Source of the DNA: Gramella sp. KN1008
GTDB lineage: Bacteria > Bacteroidota > Bacteroidia > Flavobacteriales > Flavobacteriaceae
Assembly (NCBI RefSeq): GCF_004332155.1
Contig: NZ_SJDV01000009.1
Coordinates: forward strand, 1-64,000
Reading direction: 5' to 3'
DNA: 64,000 nt
This document shows, one piece after another, positions 1 through 9,440 of the stretch. Position 1 is the first letter of the stretch. Each line of letters opens with the position of its first letter. The notes below the pieces were generated by a model. The model was not told where the DNA came from, ran no database searches, and saw only the letters and a list, made by a program, of their open reading frames with translations. The translations under genes and the position numbers were made by a program.

Positions 1-532
1 TAATTAAAAAGATTAAAATAGATAAAAGAAAAAAGTATCTAGATTCAAAAAATTCTGATAGATAGTATCGCAAAAAGAGAAGAAATAATATGTAACTGTA
101 CAGATACACATTTAAAGAAGCATACCAATAAAACATCTGGTATACCGAAGGCAGGGTGGTCAAATTAATAATAATAAAGAGAAAACCAATTAGTATAATT
201 GAGAAGAATGAACTTTTCAGATTATAGAGCACTAATAACTTTCTAACAAAATAGAATTGTACACAAATAAAGATTATAAATGAGATTAGACATATAAACC
301 TATAAAAACTCAAGCTGTATACAGGTAATAGGCTCAAAAAAGAATTGGTATACCTACCATTATGACTTTTATACCAGTGAATAATATTTGAGAAATATTG
401 ATCACTCTTAAGAAAAGCCCTACAGAAGTCGTCTGCTTGAGGAAATATGTAAGAGAATACTAATAAAAAAGGAAAAAGAAAAAGCAGGAAGATAAGCAAT
501 AAAAGTCCATACTGGAAGGCCTTCTTCTTCAT
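1..532 (-). CDS. DUF6056-like multi-pass membrane protein, 3' end outside window
   Basis: An open frame of 177 codons runs from ATG at 532 to the left edge without a stop, so the gene is partial. The protein begins with a long hydrophobic helix (residues 8-29), then has ADDFC at 33-37 and NGRY at 58-61, followed by about four more hydrophobic stretches. An acidic ADDF/Y pair after the first helix and a downstream NGRY motif are typical of DUF6056 and related envelope membrane proteins, often found in surface-polysaccharide loci. Its ATG shares one base with the TGA of the upstream glycosyltransferase (TGATG), implying translational coupling. The biochemical role is unknown; the context suggests polysaccharide or lipid-linked sugar processing in the inner membrane. 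Confidence 0.8.
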   Translation of the reverse strand, partial: MKKKAFQYGLLLLIFLLFLFPFLLVFSYIFPQADDFCRAFLKSDQYFSNIIHWYKSHNGRYTNSFLSLLPVYSLSFYRFICLISFIIFICVQFYFVRKLLVLYNLKSSFFSIILIGFLFIIINLTTLPSVYQMFYWYASLNVYLYSYILFLLFLRYYLSEFFESRYFFLLSILIFLI

Positions 533-1254
533 CACTTATAAGTTTTATATATAAAGTATAACTGTTTCAATATCCTTAAATTCTGACTAAATTTGAAGTT
601 GGAAAAATTGGATTTAGAATATCCCAAAACCGGAACCTCAACGATACGATTTCTTAGGTAAGGAATACCACTTCTAAGTCTTAAAAAAATTTCAATATCA
701 AATAACCATTTTGAAATAAAGGGATCTTTAAAACACAATCTATAAATTTCCCTTTTAAATAATTTACATCCACATTGTGTATCGGATAATCCGGGTTGGA
801 GTTTAATTAATTTATTTGCGATCTTAACAATAAAAACAGATCCGAAATTTCTAACAGAGAGCTTTTTTAAATTTTTCAATAAATCTCTTTTACTAATTGC
901 TATTAAATAATCCCCGGCCTCAATTTCGTTTCTTAAAAATCTAATCTGATTTAAAGGTATATCGGAATCGGCATCTATAAATCCAAAATATTCGTAATCT
1001 TCAAGATCTGAATTTAATATAGCATTTCTTAAAGCAGGTCCCTTTCCAATATTTCTTACGTTCTCGATAAGAGAAACGTTTTCATAATTTAATAACTTTT
1101 GTTGTAGCAGCTTGCTGGTGTTATCTATACTCCCGTCATTGACGAAAAAAAAATCGATTGAATTTAATTCTGCCTCGATAAACCTTTCAAAAGCAGGTAT
1201 ATCTAATCGTTTTTCTTCATTATAACAAGGAATAAAAAGAGCTGTTTTTGTCAC
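532..1254 (-). CDS. GT2 family glycosyltransferase (dolichyl-phosphate-sugar synthase-like)
   Basis: This 240-residue protein is a GT-A fold family 2 glycosyltransferase. It shows the N-terminal CYNEE motif at 10-14, the nucleotide-binding NDGSIDNT at 39-46, the metal-binding DADSD at 94-98 and DTQCG at 158-162, which is typical of polyprenyl-phosphate mannosyl/glucosyl transferases. It has no C-terminal membrane helices, so it should act at the cytoplasmic face on a nucleotide sugar. It lies 27 nt downstream of the Wzc-like kinase and overlaps the next membrane protein by one base, so all belong to the exopolysaccharide operon. Sugar specificity cannot be read from the sequence. Confidence 0.9.
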   Translation of the reverse strand: MTKTALFIPCYNEEKRLDIPAFERFIEAELNSIDFFFVNDGSIDNTSKLLQQKLLNYENVSLIENVRNIGKGPALRNAILNSDLEDYEYFGFIDADSDIPLNQIRFLRNEIEAGDYLIAISKRDLLKNLKKLSVRNFGSVFIVKIANKLIKLQPGLSDTQCGCKLFKREIYRLCFKDPFISKWLFDIEIFLRLRSGIPYLRNRIVEVPVLGYSKSNFSNFKFSQNLRILKQLYFIYKTYK

Positions 1255-1281
1255 TTAACAAATACTTTATGAAAAAACATG

Positions 1282-3750
1282 TTACTCAAAATTCCGCATG
1301 AATTTTCTCCACGATTCCTTTAATTGTGATATTTTAGAAGGTGTGGCGCCATAATAACCCTTAGCATATTTATTATAACCATAACCATAACCGTAGCCAT
1401 ATCCATAACCGTACCCATATCCATATTTTGCCCTATGCACAAAATGGTTCAGCACAAAACTAATATTCTTAACCTCCTGCTTTTTATACTTTTCATTGAT
1501 GGTTTCAAGCATTCCCCGTTTGGTATAATCCTGCCGAACTAAATATAAGGTTGCATCGGCATACTTTACCAGATTCAAGGCATCAGCCACCATCCCGATT
1601 GGAGGTGTATCTAAAATGATATAATCATATTGTTCCTTGAGCTTTTCGATTAAAGTATCCATTTTATTAGTCATCAATAATTCAGATGGATTAGGAGGTA
1701 CTGGCCCTGAGGTTATCACATCAAGGTAAGGGATCTTGCTTTGCTGAATAATCTCGTCCGCTGATGCCTGATCAATTAGGTAATTCACAATACCAAAATC
1801 ATTGTTCAGTTCAAAATCATCAAATATCTTGGGTTTTCGAAGATCGACCCCAACAAGAACAGTCTTCTTTTCACTTAACGCGAATACTGTTGCAAGGTTC
1901 ATGGCACAGAAAGTTTTCCCTTCTCCTGAAACAGAAGAAGTTATTAGAACTGTTTTAGTTCCCGTTACTCCCTGACGTTTATACATAAATTGCAAACTGG
2001 ATCTTAAGCCTCTAAAACTTTCAGCAATAGATGATTTAGGAGAATTGAAAACTGCCAGGTTAGAATCGAGTTTATTCCTCCCTATTAGACCAAGAATCGG
2101 GATTGGTGATAATCGTGTAATTTCCTGAGCATTATGAATATTAGTATTCAAGAATACCAATAAGAAAACAAAAGTTAAAGGAATAAGCCCACCCGTAAGT
2201 ACTGCCATTACATAATTTAGCTGAGTATCTGGTCCAATTCGCCCTCCTCCAGTATCTTTTGCTTTATCAATAACCATTACATCACTAACATTCGCAGCCT
2301 TAATAAGTCCTGCTTCACTCCTTTTTTCAAGGAACATATTGTAAGCATTCTGACTAATTGAATATTTTCTCTGGATCTTAAGCAGATCCTGTTCCTCCTG
2401 AGGGAGTCTCTTTACCTGGCTTTCAAGCTGATTTATCCTGTAATTAATTTCCCTAAGTTCAGAGTTCAATAAACCTTTTGAAGAACTGATATTTTCAAGT
2501 AGTATGGATTTCACCGAATTTATCTGCCTGTCTATATCATCAAATACTGGAGAATTTTCTTTTAAAGTGTATTGGTAATTGCTACGTTCTTCTGCAAGTT
2601 GGATAATTTTATTCACACCATTAGAAATACTACCCTCATTGATTCCGGCTACTGATGGTGCTGGAACATCGGAATAGTTTTCCCTGGTCTGCAAATAAGT
2701 TTCAAGATTATCGTAATAAGAAAGTTGTCGCCTTATCGTTTCCTTTCGAAGATCCAGATCAGCCAATTTAGAAGACAATTGTCCACTCTCACTTGTAATA
2801 TTTAATATTTCCTTTTCATTTTTAAATTCATTGAGTTCCTCCTCTACCGCTTTTAATTCTTCTGCTTGCACTGCCAGAGTACTATCTATAAAGCGTATGG
2901 TTTTAGAGGCAAATAAATTTTTTCTTTCCAACATATTAGCACTCAACACTCCAACCGAGCCATTTAGATAATCTACAATTCTAGCCTTATTTAATCCAGT
3001 CTGGCTAAGATTTAGTACTGATGAACCCTGCCCATTGGGAGAGATTGATACATTTCTATATCTACCAACTGCACCATCAAAAGGGGTAAAACTAACATAG
3101 ACCGATTTATCTCTAGGTACTTCCTTTTCGGTTCTTACTATATAACCAGAAAAAAAAGGTAAAGTAATATGTTCTCCATATTTAAAATTCCGATCAAACT
3201 TCCCTGCTTCAATGATTCTTGTATCTTTCTCTTTTGTCTTATAATTTGTTCGGCTTAGAGTTCCCGGAATACTAGCCTGGATATTAAAAGATTCATCGTT
3301 CACCTGACGGATAACCATTGTAACATTATTGGCCTGATAAGCTGACGAATCGGCTATTACTCTAAAGGGAGTCTGACCATATACATCTACCCTTTGGTAC
3401 TCTCCATCGGCCTGGTAATTGATATAAAACTGAAGTTTTTCAACTACTTCTTCATTATGTGAGCGAGATCGTAGAATGGTAATAGCAGTATTTACCTTAT
3501 CTGATGTTCCTCCCCAGTTAAATGTTAAACTTGTAGTAGATGTGAAGAATGGGTTTTGATCATCTTTAATCGATATCTGATTCCCTAATCGGTAAACCGG
3601 TAATTTTCGAACATTATTATAATAGGCAACTGCCAAACTTATGCTTATAGAAAGAAGAATGAGTTTCCAGTAACTTACTGTTTTAAGAATAAAACCTTTG
3701 AAATCAAAGGTTGAACCTACATCTGATATGTGATCATCTTCATGCGCCAT
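1282..3750 (-). CDS. Wzc-like polysaccharide co-polymerase with tyrosine autokinase domain
   Basis: The 822-residue protein combines a Wzz chain-length domain and a BY-kinase. Helix 1 is near residues 29-45, a long periplasmic coiled-coil region spans about 290-470, and helix 2 is near 513-535. The kinase has Walker A SSVSGEGKT (605-613), Walker A' with GVDLRKP (634-640), and Walker B ILDTPP near 708. The C terminus carries a tyrosine cluster of alternating Tyr-Gly residues (about 770-800), the usual autophosphorylation tail. It controls polymer length and export with the Wza-like lipoprotein encoded immediately upstream; its ATG at 3750 directly abuts that gene's TAA. Confidence 0.95.
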   Translation of the reverse strand: MAHEDDHISDVGSTFDFKGFILKTVSYWKLILLSISISLAVAYYNNVRKLPVYRLGNQISIKDDQNPFFTSTTSLTFNWGGTSDKVNTAITILRSRSHNEEVVEKLQFYINYQADGEYQRVDVYGQTPFRVIADSSAYQANNVTMVIRQVNDESFNIQASIPGTLSRTNYKTKEKDTRIIEAGKFDRNFKYGEHITLPFFSGYIVRTEKEVPRDKSVYVSFTPFDGAVGRYRNVSISPNGQGSSVLNLSQTGLNKARIVDYLNGSVGVLSANMLERKNLFASKTIRFIDSTLAVQAEELKAVEEELNEFKNEKEILNITSESGQLSSKLADLDLRKETIRRQLSYYDNLETYLQTRENYSDVPAPSVAGINEGSISNGVNKIIQLAEERSNYQYTLKENSPVFDDIDRQINSVKSILLENISSSKGLLNSELREINYRINQLESQVKRLPQEEQDLLKIQRKYSISQNAYNMFLEKRSEAGLIKAANVSDVMVIDKAKDTGGGRIGPDTQLNYVMAVLTGGLIPLTFVFLLVFLNTNIHNAQEITRLSPIPILGLIGRNKLDSNLAVFNSPKSSIAESFRGLRSSLQFMYKRQGVTGTKTVLITSSVSGEGKTFCAMNLATVFALSEKKTVLVGVDLRKPKIFDDFELNNDFGIVNYLIDQASADEIIQQSKIPYLDVITSGPVPPNPSELLMTNKMDTLIEKLKEQYDYIILDTPPIGMVADALNLVKYADATLYLVRQDYTKRGMLETINEKYKKQEVKNISFVLNHFVHRAKYGYGYGYGYGYGYGYGYNKYAKGYYGATPSKISQLKESWRKFMRNFE

Positions 3751-4539
3751 TTATCGTGTTGTTAAAAAATAAATCGAAGTAGCTAAAGTGATAAGACTGG
3801 TTACAGTTCGAAAAACTTCAAGTCCGGTTGTTCCAAATCCAAGAGCTTTTCTTGGCAATGGATTTACCACGATCATATCATTAGGTTGGATATAATAGTA
3901 CGGACTTTTCATTATATCTATATCTGTTACATCAACAGTATGCACTTCTTCTCCCTGAGGGTACTGCCTTATGATCTGAACATTTTCACGATCTCCATAA
4001 TCATTTATCCCTCCCGCATTGGCGATCGCTTCCATAATAGTAACCTGGTCCTTATAAACAACCTGGCTACCCTGACCTATTTCACCTAAAGTGGTATAAC
4101 GTATCCCGGCTAATTTAACTGTAACGAATATATTTGCTTCTTCTCTAAAATATTCTTCCAGTAATTTCTGCTCTATCTTTTCCCTTACTTCTTTTTCTGT
4201 AAAACCCAGTACATTTATTTCTCCCATTGTGGGAACCCGGATATTTCCATGATCATCTACTGTAAAACCATCAAAATAAACGGCTTCCTCGGTAGTGGCA
4301 TTAGGATTTTCGCTACCTATTGGATTGAACATTCCAACAATATCCTGGTCAAGAGCCTTCACCCTTATACTTAATAAGTCTCCTACCTGAATTCGATAAG
4401 GCTGCCGCAATCTTTCAACCTGAATGATACTATCTATCTCCTTCTCATGTTCCTGAAGATAGGACATCTGTTTGGTAGACACGCAGGAACTTAAGGCTAG
4501 CAAGGTAGCGAATAAAAACAGTAATGATCTATATCGCAT
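3751..4539 (-). CDS. Wza-like polysaccharide export outer-membrane lipoprotein
   Basis: The 262-residue protein begins with a lipoprotein signal peptide ending LALSSC, with the lipidated cysteine at 19. A Poly_export domain follows (about 45-150, beginning near the YRIQVGDLLSI motif), then an SLBB-type domain (about 155-235) and a C-terminal hydrophobic segment. It should form the outer-membrane exit channel for the polysaccharide. It is separated by 102 nt from fcl and abuts the Wzc-like gene, so it probably starts a transcription unit; a consensus -7 element lies at 4563-4570 in front of it. Confidence 0.92.
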   Translation of the reverse strand: MRYRSLLFLFATLLALSSCVSTKQMSYLQEHEKEIDSIIQVERLRQPYRIQVGDLLSIRVKALDQDIVGMFNPIGSENPNATTEEAVYFDGFTVDDHGNIRVPTMGEINVLGFTEKEVREKIEQKLLEEYFREEANIFVTVKLAGIRYTTLGEIGQGSQVVYKDQVTIMEAIANAGGINDYGDRENVQIIRQYPQGEEVHTVDVTDIDIMKSPYYYIQPNDMIVVNPLPRKALGFGTTGLEVFRTVTSLITLATSIYFLTTR

Positions 4540-4562
4540 AGGGGGACTTCACATAGTTTTAA

Positions 4563-4570
4563 CAAATATA
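4563..4570 (-). promoter_or_regulatory. Putative -7 element for the wza/wzc-like genes
   Basis: On the minus strand these bases read TATATTTG, an exact match to the Bacteroidota TAnnTTTG -7 box. The ATG of the Wza-like gene is 24 nt downstream. No clear TTTG -33 box lies at the expected distance, so this is a half-supported promoter. Confidence 0.45.
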
Positions 4571-4641
4571 GTTTTTACGTGCTAATAATAAAATATTGGC
4601 TGTAATTTATCTAAGCTTTTGGTATTTAACGGGTATCCCAA

Positions 4642-5565
4642 TTAATTCAAAAACCTTTCTTTATAGACCTTCTTTATTCCTTCCTTTAGTTTTATGCTAT
4701 GCTTCCAACCTAATGAATGAATTAGGGACACATCAAGCAATTTTCTGGGTGTTCCATCAGGTTTTGTAGTATCCCACGAGATTTCTCCTTTATATCCTAC
4801 AATTTCCTTAATAAGTATAGCTAATTCTTCTATTGAAATATCCTTTCCCGTCCCAATATTAACACTTACATTTCCCTCATATTTGTGCATAAGATGATAA
4901 CAAGCTTCAGCCAGATCATCTACGTGTAAAAATTCCCTTCTCGGCGTCCCACTTCCCCACAACTCAACAAATTCCTTCTGGCTAAACTTTGCCTCATGGA
5001 ACCTGCGCAGCATTGCGGGTAGAACATGGGAGGTTTTAAGGTCATAGTGATCATTGGGGCCATAAAGATTGGTAGGCATTACAGAAATAAAATTAGAACC
5101 ATACTGCAGATTATAATTCTCGCACATTTTAACACCTGCTATTTTCGCAATGGCATAGGGTTCATTGGTAGGTTCCAGTTTTCCGGTAAGCAAATACTCT
5201 TCTTTTATGGGTTGAGGGGCCAGTTTCGGGTAAATGCAGGAGGAAGCCAGAAATAACAACTTCTTTACTCCATGAACATAAGACTGGTGTATCACGTTGT
5301 TCTGGATCATCAGGTTTTCATACAAAAAATTAGCTCTGTACTTATTATTGGCCTCTATGCCTCCTACTCTCGCCGCGGCCAGAAAAACATATTCCGGGTT
5401 TTCATTTCTAAAGAAAGATTCCACCGCCGACTGATTAGTGAGATCAAGTTCGCATGAAGTCTTTAAAACCAGATTGGAATAACCTTCTTTCTGAAGCTTT
5501 CTCACCAATGCTGATCCTACCATCCCGGTATGTCCAGCTACATATATTTTTGATCTCTTTTCCAA
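4642..5565 (-). CDS. fcl: GDP-L-fucose synthase
   Basis: The 307-residue protein is a short-chain dehydrogenase/epimerase that converts GDP-4-keto-6-deoxy-D-mannose to GDP-L-fucose with NADPH. It has the nucleotide-binding AGHTGMVG (10-17), a conserved SSCIYP (108-113), and the catalytic Tyr137-x3-Lys141 pair in EPYAIAK. The length matches the family. It follows gmd, which makes its substrate; the 53-nt gap holds a degenerate heptamer repeat. The pair supplies activated fucose for the polysaccharide locus downstream. Confidence 0.96.
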   Translation of the reverse strand: MEKRSKIYVAGHTGMVGSALVRKLQKEGYSNLVLKTSCELDLTNQSAVESFFRNENPEYVFLAAARVGGIEANNKYRANFLYENLMIQNNVIHQSYVHGVKKLLFLASSCIYPKLAPQPIKEEYLLTGKLEPTNEPYAIAKIAGVKMCENYNLQYGSNFISVMPTNLYGPNDHYDLKTSHVLPAMLRRFHEAKFSQKEFVELWGSGTPRREFLHVDDLAEACYHLMHKYEGNVSVNIGTGKDISIEELAILIKEIVGYKGEISWDTTKPDGTPRKLLDVSLIHSLGWKHSIKLKEGIKKVYKERFLN

Positions 5566-5578
5566 AATATCGCTATCT

Positions 5579-5613
5579 ATTACTATTCCCTATTCACTAT
5601 GCACTTTTCACTT
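5579..5613. repeat. Degenerate heptamer tandem repeat (5 units) between gmd and fcl
   Basis: Read on the minus strand, this 35-bp stretch divides into AAGTGAA, AAGTGCA, TAGTGAA, TAGGGAA and TAGTAAT, so five units of exactly 7 bp with consensus (T/A)AGTGAA. It fills most of the gap between the gmd stop and the fcl start. Its sequence is unlike the other heptamer repeats in the window, but the period is the same. Confidence 0.75.
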
Positions 5614-5618
5614 AAAAC

Positions 5619-6731
5619 TTATTCATTATAATTCAGGGTATCGTGCCCACCGTCCCTTAAATATTTCTCCTTTTCAAAAAGCCTTAGATCGGTCTCTACC
5701 ATCTCTTTTACAAGATCAGGCAGTGTATATTTTGGTTGCCAATTTAACTTTTCCCTGCACTTGCTTGCATCACCCCTAAGCAAATCTACTTCGGTAGGAC
5801 GATGATAGTTAGGGTCAATCCTCACAACAACCTTTCCTGGTTTTAACTGGAAATTTGTATTAGTACATGAATCCACCACTCCTACTTCATTCTCCCCCTT
5901 CCCTGAAAATTTTAAGACTACCCCAAGTTCAGAAAATGCCATTTCAACAAATTCCCTTACAGAAGTGGTGACACCGGTTGCTATTACATAGTCATCTGGC
6001 TCTTCCTGCTGTAGCATGAGCCACATCGCTTCTACATAATCTTTTGCATGCCCCCAATCCCTACGAGCATCCAGATTACCCAGAAAAAGACAATCCTGCA
6101 TTCTAAGAGCTATTCTGGCTGCCGCCCTGGTTATTTTCCTGGTAACAAAAGTTTCCCCCCTTAAAGGTGACTCGTGATTGAACAGTATCCCGTTACATGT
6201 GAACATATCATATGCCTCCCGGTAATTCACCGTGATCCAGTAGCCATACAATTTCGCGACACCGTACGGACTCCGGGGGTAAAAAGGGGTCTTTTCGTTT
6301 TGAGGAACTTCCTGAACCTTCCCATAGATTTCTGATGTCGAAGCCTGGTAGACTTTGGTTTTATGCGTTAGTCCCAATAAACGCACAGCTTCAAGAATTC
6401 TAAGAGTGCCCAGTCCGTCAATATTCCCTGTGTATTCCGGAGTATCAAAACTCACTTTTACGTGAGACATGGCCCCAAGGTTATATAACTCATCTGGCTG
6501 CACCTCCTGAATGATACGGGTAAGGTTCATAGAATCGCTCAGGTCACCATAATGAAGTTTAAAACGAATATGCTTTTCATGTGGATCCTGATAAAGATGG
6601 TCTACACGTTGGGTATTAAACATGGAAGAGCGCCTCTTTATTCCATGAACCTCATATCCCTTTTCCAATAAGAACTCAGCTAAATAGGCACCATCCTGAC
6701 CTGTTATTCCCGTAATAAGGGCTGTTTTCAT
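5619..6731 (-). CDS. gmd: GDP-mannose 4,6-dehydratase
   Basis: This NAD(P)-dependent dehydratase makes GDP-4-keto-6-deoxy-mannose from GDP-mannose. With the start at the ATG at 6731 the protein has 370 residues and begins [14 protein letters not shown], placing the dinucleotide-binding glycines at the very N terminus as usual. The TSEIYGK motif and the catalytic YGVAK (Tyr156, Lys160) are present. An upstream TTG at 6752 would add seven unconserved residues and is less likely. It is the first gene of the minus-strand polysaccharide cluster and supplies fcl. Confidence 0.96.
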   Translation of the reverse strand: MKTALITGITGQDGAYLAEFLLEKGYEVHGIKRRSSMFNTQRVDHLYQDPHEKHIRFKLHYGDLSDSMNLTRIIQEVQPDELYNLGAMSHVKVSFDTPEYTGNIDGLGTLRILEAVRLLGLTHKTKVYQASTSEIYGKVQEVPQNEKTPFYPRSPYGVAKLYGYWITVNYREAYDMFTCNGILFNHESPLRGETFVTRKITRAAARIALRMQDCLFLGNLDARRDWGHAKDYVEAMWLMLQQEEPDDYVIATGVTTSVREFVEMAFSELGVVLKFSGKGENEVGVVDSCTNTNFQLKPGKVVVRIDPNYHRPTEVDLLRGDASKCREKLNWQPKYTLPDLVKEMVETDLRLFEKEKYLRDGGHDTLNYNE

Positions 6732-6996
6732 ATAATTTGGGTATTTACTCAAAATTCTTTTCTAATTTATCAATTTTGGCCTACCTATGGTAATTTTCTT
6801 TAATTTTCTAATGTTTAATCTAAATTGAATTCCACTATTGGAAGTATATTGAATACTTATATTGCCCAAAGTAGTTGACACCATAGATCAAAAGGACCCT
6901 AATATGAGGTGAAATGATTCAATCCACACACTTTGTTTCCTGATGTCATTTTTTAACAACGACCCCTTCATGCCTCTCATCTTAAAACTTCAGCAG

Positions 6997-7038
6997 TTAA
7001 TTCTCATTTATCCATTCTCAATTATCAATTACCTATTG
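6997..7038. repeat. Degenerate heptamer tandem repeat (6 units) upstream of the ABC-F gene
   Basis: On the plus strand the bases divide into TTAATTC, TCATTTA, TCCATTC, TCAATTA, TCAATTA and CCTATTG. Five of six fit TCnATT(A/C) loosely and two are identical. The array ends exactly where the -7 box begins, so it occupies the -33 region of this promoter. Confidence 0.7.
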
Positions 7039-7046
7039 TACTTTTG
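7039..7046 (+). promoter_or_regulatory. Putative -7 element for the ABC-F gene
   Basis: TACTTTTG matches the Bacteroidota TAnnTTTG box exactly and lies 27 nt before the ATG at 7074. The -33 region is replaced by heptamer repeat units, so no TTTG is present at the usual distance. Confidence 0.5.
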
Positions 7047-7073
7047 AGTCCGAATAAAGACATAGACTAGAAC

Positions 7074-8939
7074 ATGAACTACCTTTCAGTAGAAAATATC
7101 GCCAAATCTTATGGAGAGCGGGAACTTTTCAGCAATATCTCATTCGGAATAAACGAGGGCCAGAAAGTGGGTTTCGTAGCCAAGAATGGTACAGGAAAAA
7201 CCAGTCTGTTAAATATACTTTCCGGTTCAGACACCCCCGATGAAGGCAAAGTGATCTACAGGAACGATATACAGGTAGCTTTTCTTTCGCAGGAACCGAA
7301 CCTTGATCCACATCTAACCATAGAACAGACCATCTTCTCAAGTGAAAATCCTACTCTTAAGATCATAGAAAACTATGAAAAGGCTCTAAAAAACCCTGAG
7401 GATGCCGATGCTCTACAGAAAGCTATGGATGAGATGGAAAGCCATAATGCATGGGATTTTGAAACCACATACAAGCAGATCTTATTTAAACTGAATCTCG
7501 AAGACCTTGAGGCTGAAGTAAAGAATCTTTCCGGCGGACAGAAAAAGCGACTCGCACTTGCAAGAATGCTACTAAAAAAACCTGACTTTATAATTCTTGA
7601 TGAGCCCACCAACCATCTGGACCTGGACATGATAGAGTGGCTGGAAGAATACTTCAGAAAAGAAGACTTTACCATCTTCATGGTTACTCACGATCGCTAT
7701 TTTCTGGAAAGAGTATGCAATGAGATCATAGAACTGGAAGATGGTAAATTATATACATACAAAGGAAATTACTCCTATTATCTCGACAAAAAGGAAGAAA
7801 GGCATCAGCTGGACCAAACCAATACCGACAAGGCTCAGCAACTATACAAAAAGGAGCTGGAGTGGATGCGCCGGCAGCCCAAGGCCAGAACTACCAAATC
7901 TAAATCCCGGATTGAGGATTTTCACGAAATAAAGCACAGGGCAAGTCAGCGAAGGAAGGATCACAAGGTGCAGTTAGAACTGAATATGGAACGCCTTGGA
8001 AGTAAGATCGTGGAACTTCATAATATCTCTAAAGAACTTGGAGGTAAACAGCTTATCCGGAATTTCGACTATAACTTTAAAAAAGGGGAACGATTAGGAA
8101 TAATCGGGAAAAATGGTACAGGAAAATCCACTTTTCTTAATATGCTCACAGGTAATCTTAAACCCGATACAGGGAAAATTGTGGTAGGTGAAACTGTAAA
8201 ATTTGGATATTATACCCAGAAAGGCATCGAAATTAAACCCGGCCAGAAGGTCATTGAAGTGATCAGGGAGTTCGGCGATTATATTCCGCTTAAAAAAGGT
8301 AGGCAAATCTCTGCCGAGCAATTGCTGGAAAGGTTTTTATTCGACAGGAAGAAGCAATACGATTATGTTGAGAAACTGAGCGGTGGGGAAAAGAAGAGAC
8401 TTTATCTATGTAATGTGCTTATTCAGAATCCTAATTTCCTAATTCTGGATGAACCCACGAACGACCTGGATGTTCTGACGCTGAACGTTCTGGAAAACTT
8501 CCTATTGGATTTCCCAGGTTGTGTGATCGTAGTATCTCACGACAGATACTTTATGGATAAGATCGTGGATCACCTTTTTGTTTTCGAAGGTAAAGCCGAA
8601 ATAACTGATTTTCCCGGTAATTATACCGACTACAGGGAGTATTCTGAAAGCAAAAAAAATTCGGAACCTAAACCCGTTGAAAAGAAAGCTAAAGAAAATA
8701 CATGGCGGGATGAGTCAACCGGCTCAAAACTAAGCTATAAAGAACAAAAGGAATTCGGAAAACTTGAAAAGGAGATCACAAAACTTGAAAAGGAAAAAGA
8801 GGAGATCCAGAAAGAATTTTTAAAGGACCTAAACGGTGAGGAGATCAAGAAAACTTCGGTTAAGTTGCAATCTGTCGAAGATGAGATCGAAGAAAAAACC
8901 ATCCGTTATTTTGAGCTGATGGAAAAGATGGAGAGTTAA
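7074..8939 (+). CDS. ABC-F family ATPase (Uup/Ettl-like ribosome-associated)
   Basis: The 621-residue protein has two ABC ATPase domains and no membrane segments. Domain 1 has Walker A KNGTGKT (37-43), signature LSGGQKKR and DEPTNHLD. Domain 2 has KNGTGKS, LSGGEKKR and DEPTNDLD. A charged linker lies between them and a Lys/Glu-rich coiled coil ends the protein (about 550-621), the Uup-type layout. Known ABC-F proteins bind the ribosomal E site and influence translation or antibiotic resistance; which applies here is not visible. It is followed within 10 nt by a heptamer tandem repeat. Confidence 0.93.
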   Translation: MNYLSVENIAKSYGERELFSNISFGINEGQKVGFVAKNGTGKTSLLNILSGSDTPDEGKVIYRNDIQVAFLSQEPNLDPHLTIEQTIFSSENPTLKIIENYEKALKNPEDADALQKAMDEMESHNAWDFETTYKQILFKLNLEDLEAEVKNLSGGQKKRLALARMLLKKPDFIILDEPTNHLDLDMIEWLEEYFRKEDFTIFMVTHDRYFLERVCNEIIELEDGKLYTYKGNYSYYLDKKEERHQLDQTNTDKAQQLYKKELEWMRRQPKARTTKSKSRIEDFHEIKHRASQRRKDHKVQLELNMERLGSKIVELHNISKELGGKQLIRNFDYNFKKGERLGIIGKNGTGKSTFLNMLTGNLKPDTGKIVVGETVKFGYYTQKGIEIKPGQKVIEVIREFGDYIPLKKGRQISAEQLLERFLFDRKKQYDYVEKLSGGEKKRLYLCNVLIQNPNFLILDEPTNDLDVLTLNVLENFLLDFPGCVIVVSHDRYFMDKIVDHLFVFEGKAEITDFPGNYTDYREYSESKKNSEPKPVEKKAKENTWRDESTGSKLSYKEQKEFGKLEKEITKLEKEKEEIQKEFLKDLNGEEIKKTSVKLQSVEDEIEEKTIRYFELMEKMES

Positions 8940-8947
8940 GGATTCTG

Positions 8948-9038
8948 TTGTGGGTTGTGGGTTGTGGGTTGTGGATTGTGGATTGTGGGCTGTGGATTGT
9001 GGATTGTGGATTGTGGATTGTGGATTGTGGATTGTGGG
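8948..9038. repeat. Heptamer tandem repeat, 13 units of TTGTGG(A/G)
   Basis: Thirteen contiguous 7-bp units, nearly all TTGTGGA or TTGTGGG with one CTGTGGA, fill the gap between the ABC-F stop codon and the S23 gene. The near-identity indicates recent expansion and a probable length polymorphism. The first 12-bp block (8945-8956) recurs inverted downstream of the S23 gene at 9448-9459. Confidence 0.97.
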
Positions 9039-9055
9039 TTAAGATTTGAAAAATC

Positions 9056-9415
9056 ATGAAGAGCTACAAGGATCTAGATATTTATAATATGGCATTTGAA
9101 TATGCAATTGAAGTTCATAAAGTCTCTATGAAACTTCCAAAATTTGAGATTTATGAGCAGGGTAGCCAGATTCGGAGATCTTCCAAAAGCATTAAAGACA
9201 ATATAGTAGAAGGTTATGGAAGAAGAACCTATAAGCAGGATTTTATAAAATATTTGATTTATTCACATGCTTCTTTATTAGAATGCTTATCACAGTTGGA
9301 GATGATGGATCAATTATATGATATCCCGGAAATCAAAAAGCTTAAAGAAAAATACGAGATCCTTGGTGCGAAAATCTATACTTTCATCAAATATGTTGAA
9401 AAAGAATGGAGATAA
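9056..9415 (+). CDS. Four-helix-bundle protein (S23/IVP family)
   Basis: The 119-residue all-alpha protein matches the S23 family. It starts with a KDLDIYNMAFEYAIEV-type helix, contains the conserved Q-I-R-R-S-S-K-S-I motif around residues 37-45 followed by NIVEGYGRR (about 49-57), and then two more helices. Members occur in 23S rRNA intervening sequences and as stand-alone genes; the DGR accessory protein Avd has the same fold. Function is unknown. The gene lies between an expanded heptamer array on its left and an inverted 12-bp copy on its right, which looks like a cassette boundary. Confidence 0.93.
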   Translation: MKSYKDLDIYNMAFEYAIEVHKVSMKLPKFEIYEQGSQIRRSSKSIKDNIVEGYGRRTYKQDFIKYLIYSHASLLECLSQLEMMDQLYDIPEIKKLKEKYEILGAKIYTFIKYVEKEWR

Positions 9416-9440
9416 TAAAAAGGAGCAATAAATAACAAAC

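Larger units (their letters stand above)
6732..7073. other. Divergent intergenic region between gmd and the ABC-F gene
   Basis: This 342-bp AT-rich spacer separates divergently transcribed genes. No credible ORF or hairpin terminator was found in it. Its right end holds a heptamer repeat (6997-7038) that directly touches a -7 promoter box (7039-7046) for the ABC-F gene. A promoter for gmd must lie in the left part but no consensus copy was recognised. Confidence 0.6.

Noticed and set aside
6732-6752. TTG start giving a 377-residue Gmd
   Set aside because: The ATG at 6731 places the nucleotide-binding motif at the usual distance from the N terminus.
8860-9057. 65-codon minus-strand frame rich in N-P-Q-S-T-I-H repeats
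   Set aside because: It is a translation of the heptamer array, whose complement lacks stop codons; the periodic protein is an artefact.
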